NCBI GenBank assembly: GCA_021812955.1
Contig: JAKAMJ010000017.1
Span: forward strand, 1-10,111
Source: a bacterium
GTDB lineage: Bacteria; Patescibacteriota; Minisyncoccia; Phycocordibacterales; Phycocordibacteraceae
Direction of reading: 5' to 3'
DNA length: 10,111 bases
In this document: positions 1 through 4,962 of the stretch, piece after piece
How positions within the stretch are numbered: the first letter of the stretch is position 1
Layout of the letters: each line of letters begins with the position of its first letter
Program-made: the position numbers and the translations under genes
The notes under the pieces: model-generated
The model's input: only the letters and a program-made list of their open reading frames with translations
What the model was told of the DNA's origin: nothing
The model's database searches: none

Positions 1-70
1 CAAGCGCCTTGATCGCCTCGGGCTGATCGCCCGCCGGCGGATATGGGGCGTGGAGTTTGAAGTTAGCCAT
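1..70 (-). CDS. uvrB: UvrABC system protein B, N-terminal fragment
   Basis: The 23 codons read from the ATG at 70 down to the window edge give a peptide starting MANFKLHAPYPPAGDQPEAI. This matches the conserved N-terminus of UvrB, where a hydrophobic lead is followed by the P-x-G-D-Q-P-x-A-I motif just before the Walker A loop. UvrB is the DNA-damage-verifying helicase-like subunit of nucleotide excision repair and acts in the cytoplasm with UvrA and UvrC. Only the start is visible; the rest lies beyond position 1. The ATG overlaps the end of tgt by eight bases (ATGGCTAA contains the tgt stop TAA), so translation is probably coupled. I see no Shine-Dalgarno sequence upstream. The family call is fairly secure because of the GDQPEAI motif, although the fragment is short. 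Confidence 0.85.
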   Translation of the reverse strand, partial: MANFKLHAPYPPAGDQPEAIKAL

Positions 71-1382
71 GATAATAACTGCGCACGAAGTCGGCGCGGT
101 ATTCGTCGAAGCGGTCGTCGAGGATGGCTTTGCGCGCGCCGGCGACCAGGTCGAGGATGAATGCGAGGTTGTGCATCGAGCAGATGATCGAGCCGAGCAT
201 CTCGCCGCTGCGCACCAGGTGCGACACGTATGCCAACGAGAACTCGGCAGAAGTCAGACTTCTAGAATCCGTATTGAAGTCTGACTTCAATCCGAGTTCG
301 GAGAGCTTGGTGAAATCGTTGCGATATTTCTCTCCCTTGAGGTGAACAATACCTCGCGGTGTGTAAATAGAGCCGTGGCGGCCGATGCGGGTTGGCGCGA
401 CGCAATCGAACATATCCATGCCGTTCGCGATGCCCTCGAGGATGTCGCCCGGCTCGCCGATACCAAGAAAGTGGCGCGGCAATGCTTCGGGTAATTCGCC
501 CACCGCGGCGCCAAGGGCGCCGCGCATGTCCTCTTTACTAAACGAGCCGCCGATGCCGATGCCGTCGAAACCCATCTCGGCAATGGCTCGCGCGCTCTCG
601 CGTCGCAAATCCTCGTGCCTACCGCCTTGGACAATGCCGAAGAGTGCTTGGCGCTTATTCGCGTCAATATTCTGTCGATGCGCCTTCAAGCTTCGCTCGG
701 CCCAGCGGTGCGTGCGCTCCATCGCCTCCTTCTGATATTCATACGGCGCAGTCGGCGAGGTGCACTCGTCGAACGCGAAGAAGATGTCCGCTCCGAGCGC
801 GTGCTGGATCTCGACCGAGCGCTCGGGCGTGAAGCGGTGCAACGAGCCGTCAAGGTGGCTCGTGAAGGTGACTCCCTCGTCGTCGATGACTGCGAGCTGC
901 CCGTGCTGGCTCGCCACATCCTCGTCATATACGCTCAGCACCGATCTGGGAAAGTCAGACTCTCCCATTGGTTGGGAGAGTCTGACTTTCCCAGATGTGG
1001 AAGAGTCGAATTTGGAGAGCTTGCGCCCAAACGCTGCGCCGAGCGAGAAGACTTGGAAGCCGCCCGAGTCGGTGATCGTCGGCTTCGCCTCGCCGGAGCC
1101 AGCCGGCGAAGGCGGGTTCGTCCAGCCCATGAATTGCGCGAGGCCTCCGGCCTCGCGCACGATACTCTCGCCCGGCTGCAAATAGAGATGGTACGTGTTC
1201 GCGAGCACGACCTCGGCACCGAGCGCGGCGAGTTGGCCCGGCAAGATGCCTTTCACATCGGCTTTGGTTCCCACTGGGGTGAAGGCGGGCGTGCGGATAT
1301 CGCCGTGCTGGGTCGAAATCACGCCAGCCCGCGCGGCGCTTCGCGCCGCGCGCTTTTCTATCTTGAATCCTATCGCGCTCAT
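63..1382 (-). CDS. tgt: Queuine/preQ1 tRNA-ribosyltransferase with palindromic insertions and no Cys zinc triad
   Basis: TGT exchanges guanine-34 of GUN-anticodon tRNAs for a 7-deazaguanine base. In the 439-residue product, TDSGGFQVFSLG carries the general-base Asp (D105) and MFDCVAPTR the nucleophilic Asp (D326). NTYHLYLQPG, FGIVQGG and FDECTSP are also typical. Bacterial TGTs are usually about 370-380 residues, and this one has extra stretches at about 87-101 (Pro/Gly-rich), 129-147 and 362-381. The last two coincide with palindromic DNA elements. The third replaces the region where C-x-C-x-x-C zinc ligands normally precede RAYLHHL; no Cys triad is present, although the fourth ligand His remains (H404 in SMHNL). 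Loss of zinc could weaken the fold or activity, so function is uncertain. I start at the ATG at 1382; a GTG at 1391 is in frame but falls on the proposed -10 hexamer. The gene ends overlapping uvrB. Confidence 0.9.
   Translation of the reverse strand: MSAIGFKIEKRAARSAARAGVISTQHGDIRTPAFTPVGTKADVKGILPGQLAALGAEVVLANTYHLYLQPGESIVREAGGLAQFMGWTNPPSPAGSGEAKPTITDSGGFQVFSLGAAFGRKLSKFDSSTSGKVRLSQPMGESDFPRSVLSVYDEDVASQHGQLAVIDDEGVTFTSHLDGSLHRFTPERSVEIQHALGADIFFAFDECTSPTAPYEYQKEAMERTHRWAERSLKAHRQNIDANKRQALFGIVQGGRHEDLRRESARAIAEMGFDGIGIGGSFSKEDMRGALGAAVGELPEALPRHFLGIGEPGDILEGIANGMDMFDCVAPTRIGRHGSIYTPRGIVHLKGEKYRNDFTKLSELGLKSDFNTDSRSLTSAEFSLAYVSHLVRSGEMLGSIICSMHNLAFILDLVAGARKAILDDRFDEYRADFVRSYYHG
240..299. 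repeat. Composite palindromic element inside tgt (element B)
   Basis: An outer stem pairs GAACTCGG (240-247) with CCGAGTTC (292-299). After a small internal loop, an inner 13-base stem pairs GAAGTCAGACTTC (250-262) with GAAGTCTGACTTC (276-288), leaving a 13-base loop. Each inner arm is itself a near-perfect palindrome around one central base, so two small hairpins are an alternative fold. The element is 60 bases, or exactly 20 codons, and is read in the tgt frame as residues 362-381, including LKSDFNTDSRSLTS. It shares AAGTCAGACT and its complement with the element at 944-996. There is no T-run after it, so it is not an obvious terminator. The base pairing is seen directly; its origin as an insertion is inferred. 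Confidence 0.8.
944..996. repeat. Perfect 24-base-arm palindromic element inside tgt (element A)
   Basis: Positions 944-967 are the exact reverse complement of 973-996, with a five-base loop TTGGT. A 24-base perfect stem inside an active-site gene is far beyond chance. The arms contain AAAGTCAGACT and AGTCTGACTTT, the core also found in the element at 240-299. The tgt frame stays open across it and encodes about residues 129-147 (SGKVRLSQPMGESDFPRS). This sits between FQVFSLG and the conserved DGS segment, a place where the standard protein has a short loop. No T-tract follows on either strand, so transcription termination is unlikely. Confidence 0.88.
1086..1114. repeat. Bulged GC-rich hairpin inside tgt
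   Basis: CGCCTCGCCGG (1086-1096) pairs with 1103-1114 around a six-base loop, with one unpaired A at about 1110. It encodes the Pro/Ser/Gly stretch PPSPAGSGEAK, which lies between FMGW and TITDSGG, where most TGTs go almost directly from one to the other. It does not contain the AGTCTGACT core of the other two elements. It may be a separate insertion or a chance consequence of GC-rich codons. Confidence 0.4.
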
Positions 1383-1389
1383 TGCCTGC

Positions 1390-1418
1390 ACTGTACGCTA
1401 TCCCACGGCGCTTGACAA
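1390..1418 (-). promoter_or_regulatory. Putative tgt promoter, leaderless arrangement
   Basis: Read on the minus strand, TTGTCA (1418-1413) is followed by a 17-base spacer and TACAGT (1395-1390). These match the sigma-70 consensus at five and four of six positions. The hexamer ends exactly seven bases before the ATG at 1382, placing the expected transcription start on or next to the start codon. This argues for the ATG and against the in-frame GTG at 1391. It is a sequence match only. Confidence 0.5.
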
Positions 1419-1439
1419 ATGCCACTGGAAGGGTACGCT
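1412..1439 (+). promoter_or_regulatory. Putative lipoprotein-gene promoter, overlapping the tgt -35
   Basis: A perfect TTGACA (1412-1417) is followed after 16 bases by TACGCT (1434-1439), a weak -10 match (three of six). The -35 box shares five bases with the divergent tgt -35, because TTGACAA reads TTGTCAA on the other strand. A start near 1446 would leave a 5' leader of about 60 bases. That leader contains an imperfect hairpin (1461-1469 with 1475-1483) ahead of the ribosome binding site. Confidence 0.35.
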
Positions 1440-1492
1440 TTCATACGGACGGCAATCAACGGCCAGCTCATCCCGAGCCGGCCTCAGAATTC

Positions 1493-1500
1493 AAGGAGGT
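1493..1500 (+). promoter_or_regulatory. Perfect Shine-Dalgarno site for the lipoprotein gene
   Basis: AAGGAGGT lies six bases before the ATG at 1507. It fixes the start there rather than at any of the upstream in-frame codons from 1195 onward, which run antisense through the start of tgt. Confidence 0.85.
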
Positions 1501-1506
1501 CTTTTT

Positions 1507-2154
1507 ATGAAAAGTTTAGTCTTGGCCGCATTCGCGGCACTGTCGTTGTTAGGCGGCTGCGCCAGCATTGATGCTGGCGGAAACCTGCACAAAGACCCGG
1601 CGGCGCTCAGCGGCGACTACAGCGGGAAGGATTTTTCTGGCAGCTTCGCCGTTGTGAAGCTCCCGGCGAACATCCCGGGCGTCCCGGAATCAAACGGCGC
1701 GCATGCCCGATGGTCGGACACCGAGATTCAGCAGGTGCTGTATCTCGACGCTGATTGCCAGAAGCAGCTCTTTGAGCAGCTCCCGGGCTGGGCTCAGGCG
1801 ATCGCAAAGGAGGGCGGCTGGTCCGCGCTAGCCGTGGCAGTCGGAGAAGCAGGGTTCGCATCCGCGTTCCCAGGCGCCGAGACAGTTCGTTATTTTCTCG
1901 GCGGCCTCGGGTACGGCGCAGCAGCCGGTATGAACACCGGCCGGTACCGCCAAGATGGCGCAGAGAAAGGATCCATCGGCTACTGCGTCTTGCTCCAGGC
2001 ATGGGAGGCGAAAGCACGGTACCACATCCTTCAGGGGATCAATTTCGTCCCCTGGTATGGCAATGGCCATACCACCCTTCCGGAGGCAACCGATGCCAAG
2101 GCCGCGCCATCGCTACCCTACGTCAACGCCATCGGCGAACCTCCTGCGCAGTAA
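1507..2154 (+). CDS. Predicted lipoprotein of unknown function
   Basis: The 215-residue product begins with a lipoprotein signal: MK, a hydrophobic run, then LLGGC with the acylated Cys at position 18. The mature protein would therefore be anchored on the outer face of the cytoplasmic membrane. The rest contains two further Cys (84 and 160) that could form a disulfide, and a Gly/Ala-rich moderately hydrophobic stretch at about 105-145 (GGLGYGAAAG) that resembles a glycine-zipper segment. A Pro-rich tail ends in EPPAQ. I do not recognise the family. The start is set by the perfect Shine-Dalgarno sequence at 1493-1500. The coding sequence ends in three consecutive in-frame stops, TAA TAA TGA, the later ones lying in the terminator stem. 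It is a single-gene unit between divergent tgt and the convergent FKBP gene, so context says little about its role. Confidence 0.85.
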   Translation: MKSLVLAAFAALSLLGGCASIDAGGNLHKDPAALSGDYSGKDFSGSFAVVKLPANIPGVPESNGAHARWSDTEIQQVLYLDADCQKQLFEQLPGWAQAIAKEGGWSALAVAVGEAGFASAFPGAETVRYFLGGLGYGAAAGMNTGRYRQDGAEKGSIGYCVLLQAWEAKARYHILQGINFVPWYGNGHTTLPEATDAKAAPSLPYVNAIGEPPAQ

Positions 2155-2155
2155 T

Positions 2156-2195
2156 AATGAGCGACGAATCGCAAGATTCGTCGCTCATTTCTTTT
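2156..2195. terminator. Intrinsic terminator between convergent genes
   Basis: A perfect 15-base stem (2156-2170 with 2175-2189) closes on a GCAA tetraloop, a stable GNRA type. It is followed on the plus strand by TTCTTTTTG. It starts within two bases of the lipoprotein stop codon. On the minus strand it follows the FKBP gene and is trailed by a weaker TTATTACTG, so it may work in both directions but best for the lipoprotein transcript. Confidence 0.9.
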
Positions 2196-2203
2196 TGTCC
2201 GCT

Positions 2204-2728
2204 TTATTTCTGCACATTCAGGAGCTCGACCTCGAACACGAGCGTGGAGTTGCCTGGGATCGGGCCGTAGTCATTCGGGCCGTAGCCGAGCGAGGGCGGC
2301 ACGATGAGCTTGCGCTTGCCGCCGACTTTCATCCCTACGACGCCCTGGTCCCAGCCCTGGATCACCTGCCTCGCGCCCAGCTTGAACGTGAAGCCGGTCG
2401 AGCCGTGGTTGGCGGAAGCGTCGAAGACTTTTCCGTCGGTAAACGAGCCGACATAGTTGACGGTCACGCTGTCTCCGGCAGCGGCCTCGGGGCCGTTGCC
2501 GACGACTTCGTCGGTTATCTGGAGCTGGTCTGTGTTTGCGGTAGGCATAGCGGTTGAAGTTGAATCTGTTTGAGTATTGGTAGTGGTTGCCATCGCGGCT
2601 GCCGCGGCTGCTTGGCTGGGCGCTGAAGCCCGCGGCTGGCCGAAGGGCGACAGGCTCGGGAAGATGAAGAATACGGCGACCACCGCGAGGGCGAGCGCGA
2701 CAGCGATACCGGTCTGGGTTGGTTGCAT
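2204..2728 (-). CDS. Membrane-anchored FKBP-type peptidyl-prolyl isomerase
   Basis: The 174-residue protein has one N-terminal membrane helix (about 8-25), a low-complexity Ala/Thr/Ser linker (about 34-66) and one FKBP domain (about 68-174). FKBPs catalyse cis-trans isomerisation of Xaa-Pro bonds. The binding-pocket residues known from human FKBP12 are all present in order: Y92 (VNYVG), F102-D103 (VFDAS), F115, V122-I123 and W126 (VIQGWDQG), Y149 (LGYG) and F165 (LVFEVELL). An active isomerase is therefore expected. The single N-terminal helix and the linker suggest the domain lies outside the cytoplasmic membrane, as a foldase for exported proteins. It is the last gene of the four-gene minus-strand operon, 13 bases after the DUF5663-like gene. 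No clear Shine-Dalgarno sequence precedes the ATG. It shares a terminator region with the convergent lipoprotein gene. Confidence 0.93.
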   Translation of the reverse strand: MQPTQTGIAVALALAVVAVFFIFPSLSPFGQPRASAPSQAAAAAAMATTTNTQTDSTSTAMPTANTDQLQITDEVVGNGPEAAAGDSVTVNYVGSFTDGKVFDASANHGSTGFTFKLGARQVIQGWDQGVVGMKVGGKRKLIVPPSLGYGPNDYGPIPGNSTLVFEVELLNVQK

Positions 2729-2741
2729 ACGGTGATGAATA

Positions 2742-3038
2742 TTATTCTGCTTGGAAATCCTTGAACCGCCTCACCTCCTCGGCGACGGCAGCCTGCACTA
2801 CCTGCTCATGGCCGGGCACTTCCGCGTCGAGGAACGCTTTGATCGCCGACGCGTCTCCCGCTTCGGCGAGCTTAGCGAATTCTTCGCGCTTGTCGTCGGC
2901 GAGCTTGGCCAGCACCGCAAGCGTCGCGGCTCGGAGCGCGATCTCGCCGAACTGGCCGATGAGCGTCTGCTGCTCGTCTGCGGACAATTCGCTGATGCCG
3001 AGGTCGGCGGCGATGCGGGCAGTGAGTTCGTCGGGCAT
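2742..3038 (-). CDS. Small acidic helical protein, DUF5663-like
   Basis: The 98-residue product from the ATG at 3038 starts MPDELTARIAADLG and is rich in Glu, Asp, Ala and Leu. It is predicted to be almost entirely helical, with no signal peptide or membrane helix and no Cys. The pattern of an N-terminal L-x-x-x-I-x-x-D-L-G-I motif, a central helix around 'FGEIALRAATLAVLAKL' and a C-terminal E-E-V-R-R-F segment reminds me of DUF5663 proteins common in Parcubacteria. This is recalled resemblance, not a search result. The molecular role is unknown. In-frame starts also exist at 3047 (ATG) and 3068 (GTG). I prefer 3038 because TGCTACAAT, an extended -10 match, ends seven bases before it and overlaps the other ATG. 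The gene lies 19 bases after the His-rich membrane protein gene and 13 before FKBP, in the same operon. Confidence 0.75.
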   Translation of the reverse strand: MPDELTARIAADLGISELSADEQQTLIGQFGEIALRAATLAVLAKLADDKREEFAKLAEAGDASAIKAFLDAEVPGHEQVVQAAVAEEVRRFKDFQAE

Positions 3039-3045
3039 AGGGGTC

Positions 3046-3054
3046 ATTGTAGCA
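3046..3054 (-). promoter_or_regulatory. Extended -10 element before the DUF5663-like gene
   Basis: On the minus strand TGCTACAAT matches the extended -10 form (TGn plus TACAAT, five of six). It lies seven bases upstream of the ATG at 3038. I see no good -35 at the usual distance. It sits inside the operon just after the upstream stop codon, so it would be an internal promoter producing a leaderless transcript for the last two genes. Confidence 0.45.
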
Positions 3055-3057
3055 TGA

Positions 3058-4959
3058 TTAGAAGACACGTTTGATAATGCTCTTCAAATCCGGAACGGCC
3101 ATCGGCCCTTTCAGGAAGACCTGGTCCAGGGTTCCCTTCGCGTTAGGGACATACTCGACGGCTCTCGGCGTGAATATGCGGCCGAGAAACTTATACGACG
3201 CGTCGACCGTAACCGGCACGCGATGCTTCAACGCATAGTCCTGCGCAAGCTTGTCTATCTGCGCACCCTTGCCGCCGAGCGCATAGAAGTGCCCTTTGCT
3301 GTCCAGGTACACGTGCGGCTCTTTCAGGTTGACGGGTACGCTCGTATGCGTTTCCACGCTGGCCGCATGGCTCGCGGGAGCGGCCGCGTGATGCGTCGCC
3401 GGCGCCGTGTGCGCCGCCGGCTCGGACGGCATGACCGAGTAGTGCCGCCCTACGCCGAATGCGCCCCAATCGCCGTCCCTCGGTGCTTCCGGGCTCTGCG
3501 CATGGGCCGCGTGCGGAAGCTCGGCAGCCGGCTGCTGGGCCACGTGCGACTCGAGCGGGGGCAGGTGCGATACGGTGGCGTGGTGCTCGGGCGGAGGCAG
3601 CACGGTAACTCTGTGCGCTTCCTTCGGCGCTTCGGCAGCGTGGTGAGCGGCAGGCGATTGATGATGATGCGCCGGCGCTTTGTGCGCCCATGACGACACG
3701 TCCATCGCGTCGTGGTGCGCCGCGCCGCCCAGGTGAACCTGCCCGTGCGCGTCTATCGTCATGTGCGCGCTCGGATCGATACTCACGCTCGTGCCGCCCT
3801 GGAACGCGTGATGCTTGAGCGCGATCTGGTGCACGACCTTATCGAGCTCCCCAGGCTTAGCGTGGAAGAGCTTGTACAGGTCGCTCTTCGAATCCGCATT
3901 CGGCGGCAAGGTGAGGTTGTGCTTATGCAGCTCCTTCGAGAGATTCTTCAGCATCCCCTCGTATCCGTGCGAGGACGCGCCGACGCTTGGCATCTCCACC
4001 TTCGCCGCCGATGCTTCAGACCCATGAACCCCCGCGGCCGCAGCGGCCGCGGGCTGCGGAGCTTGCGTGCCAGCCTCGGCAGCAGGGGCGCGGGCGTGCG
4101 GGTCGAATACAGCGTGCGATGAGGGCGTGCCGCCGTGATAATACTGCCCCTTAAGCCACTCAAACGCGTTGGCGCCGTGTTCTACTACCTTGTTTATCGT
4201 GTAGCCCATACCAGCGGTCCAGCCGATCGCCGCAAGCATCGCGGCGCGCTTCTGGTTTTCACCCTCAAGGTGCGAAGACAGTTTCTGGAACCATTTTCGC
4301 TTGGACAGCAGCCCTTCTGCTTTTTTGCCACCTTCCTGCGCTTCTTTCGCCTCTTGCAATTGCTTTTCAATCTGCTGGAACATGCTCGACAAGCCCATCG
4401 CCCGCTGAGCGACGAGCCCGCCGACGCAGATTCCGAACGTCGTCGGAAGCGCGAACGCCGATCCAGCCGCCGCGCCGCCGACGAGAATACCGCCCGCTGC
4501 CAGTTTCGACTTCCAGCCCAGCCTGTCATAAGCCTCGCCTATGGCGCGGAACCTTTCTTCCACGGCGGCGAACTGGTCCAGCTTGCCGGCCCAGCCGAGC
4601 TCATCGATACGCCGCCGCGCATAAACCTCTTTCTTCTTCGAGAGGCCGCTCATCCCCTCCGGCTTGCTCGGGATTTCTATGTCCTCAGCCCTGCCGACGG
4701 TTTTCTTCAACAGCTTGCGCCACTCCGCGTGAGTGCGCTCCCCGCCAGCAGCTTCTCTCGCTGCATCTTCCTCGGCATCGTACGCGTCTTCGGCCTTGTC
4801 GTCCGCTTCGTATGCGGCCATGGTCTTGTCCAGGATGTCCCAATCTTCTGAAGACAATCCCTCGTGGGCAGCTGCAGCTTCCGCCTCCTCAGTCGTCGAT
4901 GCGCCTAACGCTTCTGGCTCAGGCGTCCTGATACGACTTTCTTGCGTCCGTTCTCGCAT
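3058..4959 (-). CDS. His/Ala/Pro-rich membrane protein, partner of the secretion ATPase
   Basis: I do not recognise a named family for this 633-residue protein. Its layout, however, is clear. Residues 1-150 are charged and probably cytoplasmic, very acidic up to about 75. A Gly/Ala-rich hydrophobic block at about 152-190 (GGILVGGAAAGSAFALPTTFGICVGGLVAQ) could form one long or two short membrane helices. A basic amphipathic helix or coiled coil follows at about 191-238, then a third hydrophobic segment at about 239-258. The rest is a long Ala/Pro/His-rich region (about 280-540, with roughly 24 His between 399 and 538) and a compact C-terminal domain (about 543-633). The stop of the ATPase gene lies only three bases upstream of this ATG (TAGCGTATG), so the two are translationally coupled and probably act in one complex. 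No signal peptide is seen. The function as a transport-channel or scaffold component is inference from context. Confidence 0.85.
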   Translation of the reverse strand: MRERTQESRIRTPEPEALGASTTEEAEAAAAHEGLSSEDWDILDKTMAAYEADDKAEDAYDAEEDAAREAAGGERTHAEWRKLLKKTVGRAEDIEIPSKPEGMSGLSKKKEVYARRRIDELGWAGKLDQFAAVEERFRAIGEAYDRLGWKSKLAAGGILVGGAAAGSAFALPTTFGICVGGLVAQRAMGLSSMFQQIEKQLQEAKEAQEGGKKAEGLLSKRKWFQKLSSHLEGENQKRAAMLAAIGWTAGMGYTINKVVEHGANAFEWLKGQYYHGGTPSSHAVFDPHARAPAAEAGTQAPQPAAAAAAGVHGSEASAAKVEMPSVGASSHGYEGMLKNLSKELHKHNLTLPPNADSKSDLYKLFHAKPGELDKVVHQIALKHHAFQGGTSVSIDPSAHMTIDAHGQVHLGGAAHHDAMDVSSWAHKAPAHHHQSPAAHHAAEAPKEAHRVTVLPPPEHHATVSHLPPLESHVAQQPAAELPHAAHAQSPEAPRDGDWGAFGVGRHYSVMPSEPAAHTAPATHHAAAPASHAASVETHTSVPVNLKEPHVYLDSKGHFYALGGKGAQIDKLAQDYALKHRVPVTVDASYKFLGRIFTPRAVEYVPNAKGTLDQVFLKGPMAVPDLKSIIKRVF

Positions 4960-4962
4960 ACG

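Noticed and set aside
944..996. The tgt hairpin as a transcription terminator or CRISPR-type repeat
   Set aside because: No T-run follows on either strand and there is no regular repeat-spacer spacing; only two related, non-identical copies occur about 650 bases apart.
615..1415. 266-codon open frame on the plus strand through tgt
   Set aside because: It is antisense to a well-supported TGT, has Arg-rich low-information sequence and no ribosome binding site. Long shadow frames are expected in GC-rich genes.
4031..4053. Perfect 11-base-arm palindrome in the His-rich membrane protein gene
   Set aside because: It encodes a poly-Ala run from GCG/GCC/GCT codons, and such GC-only repeats are self-complementary by composition. 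It lacks the AGTCTGACT core.
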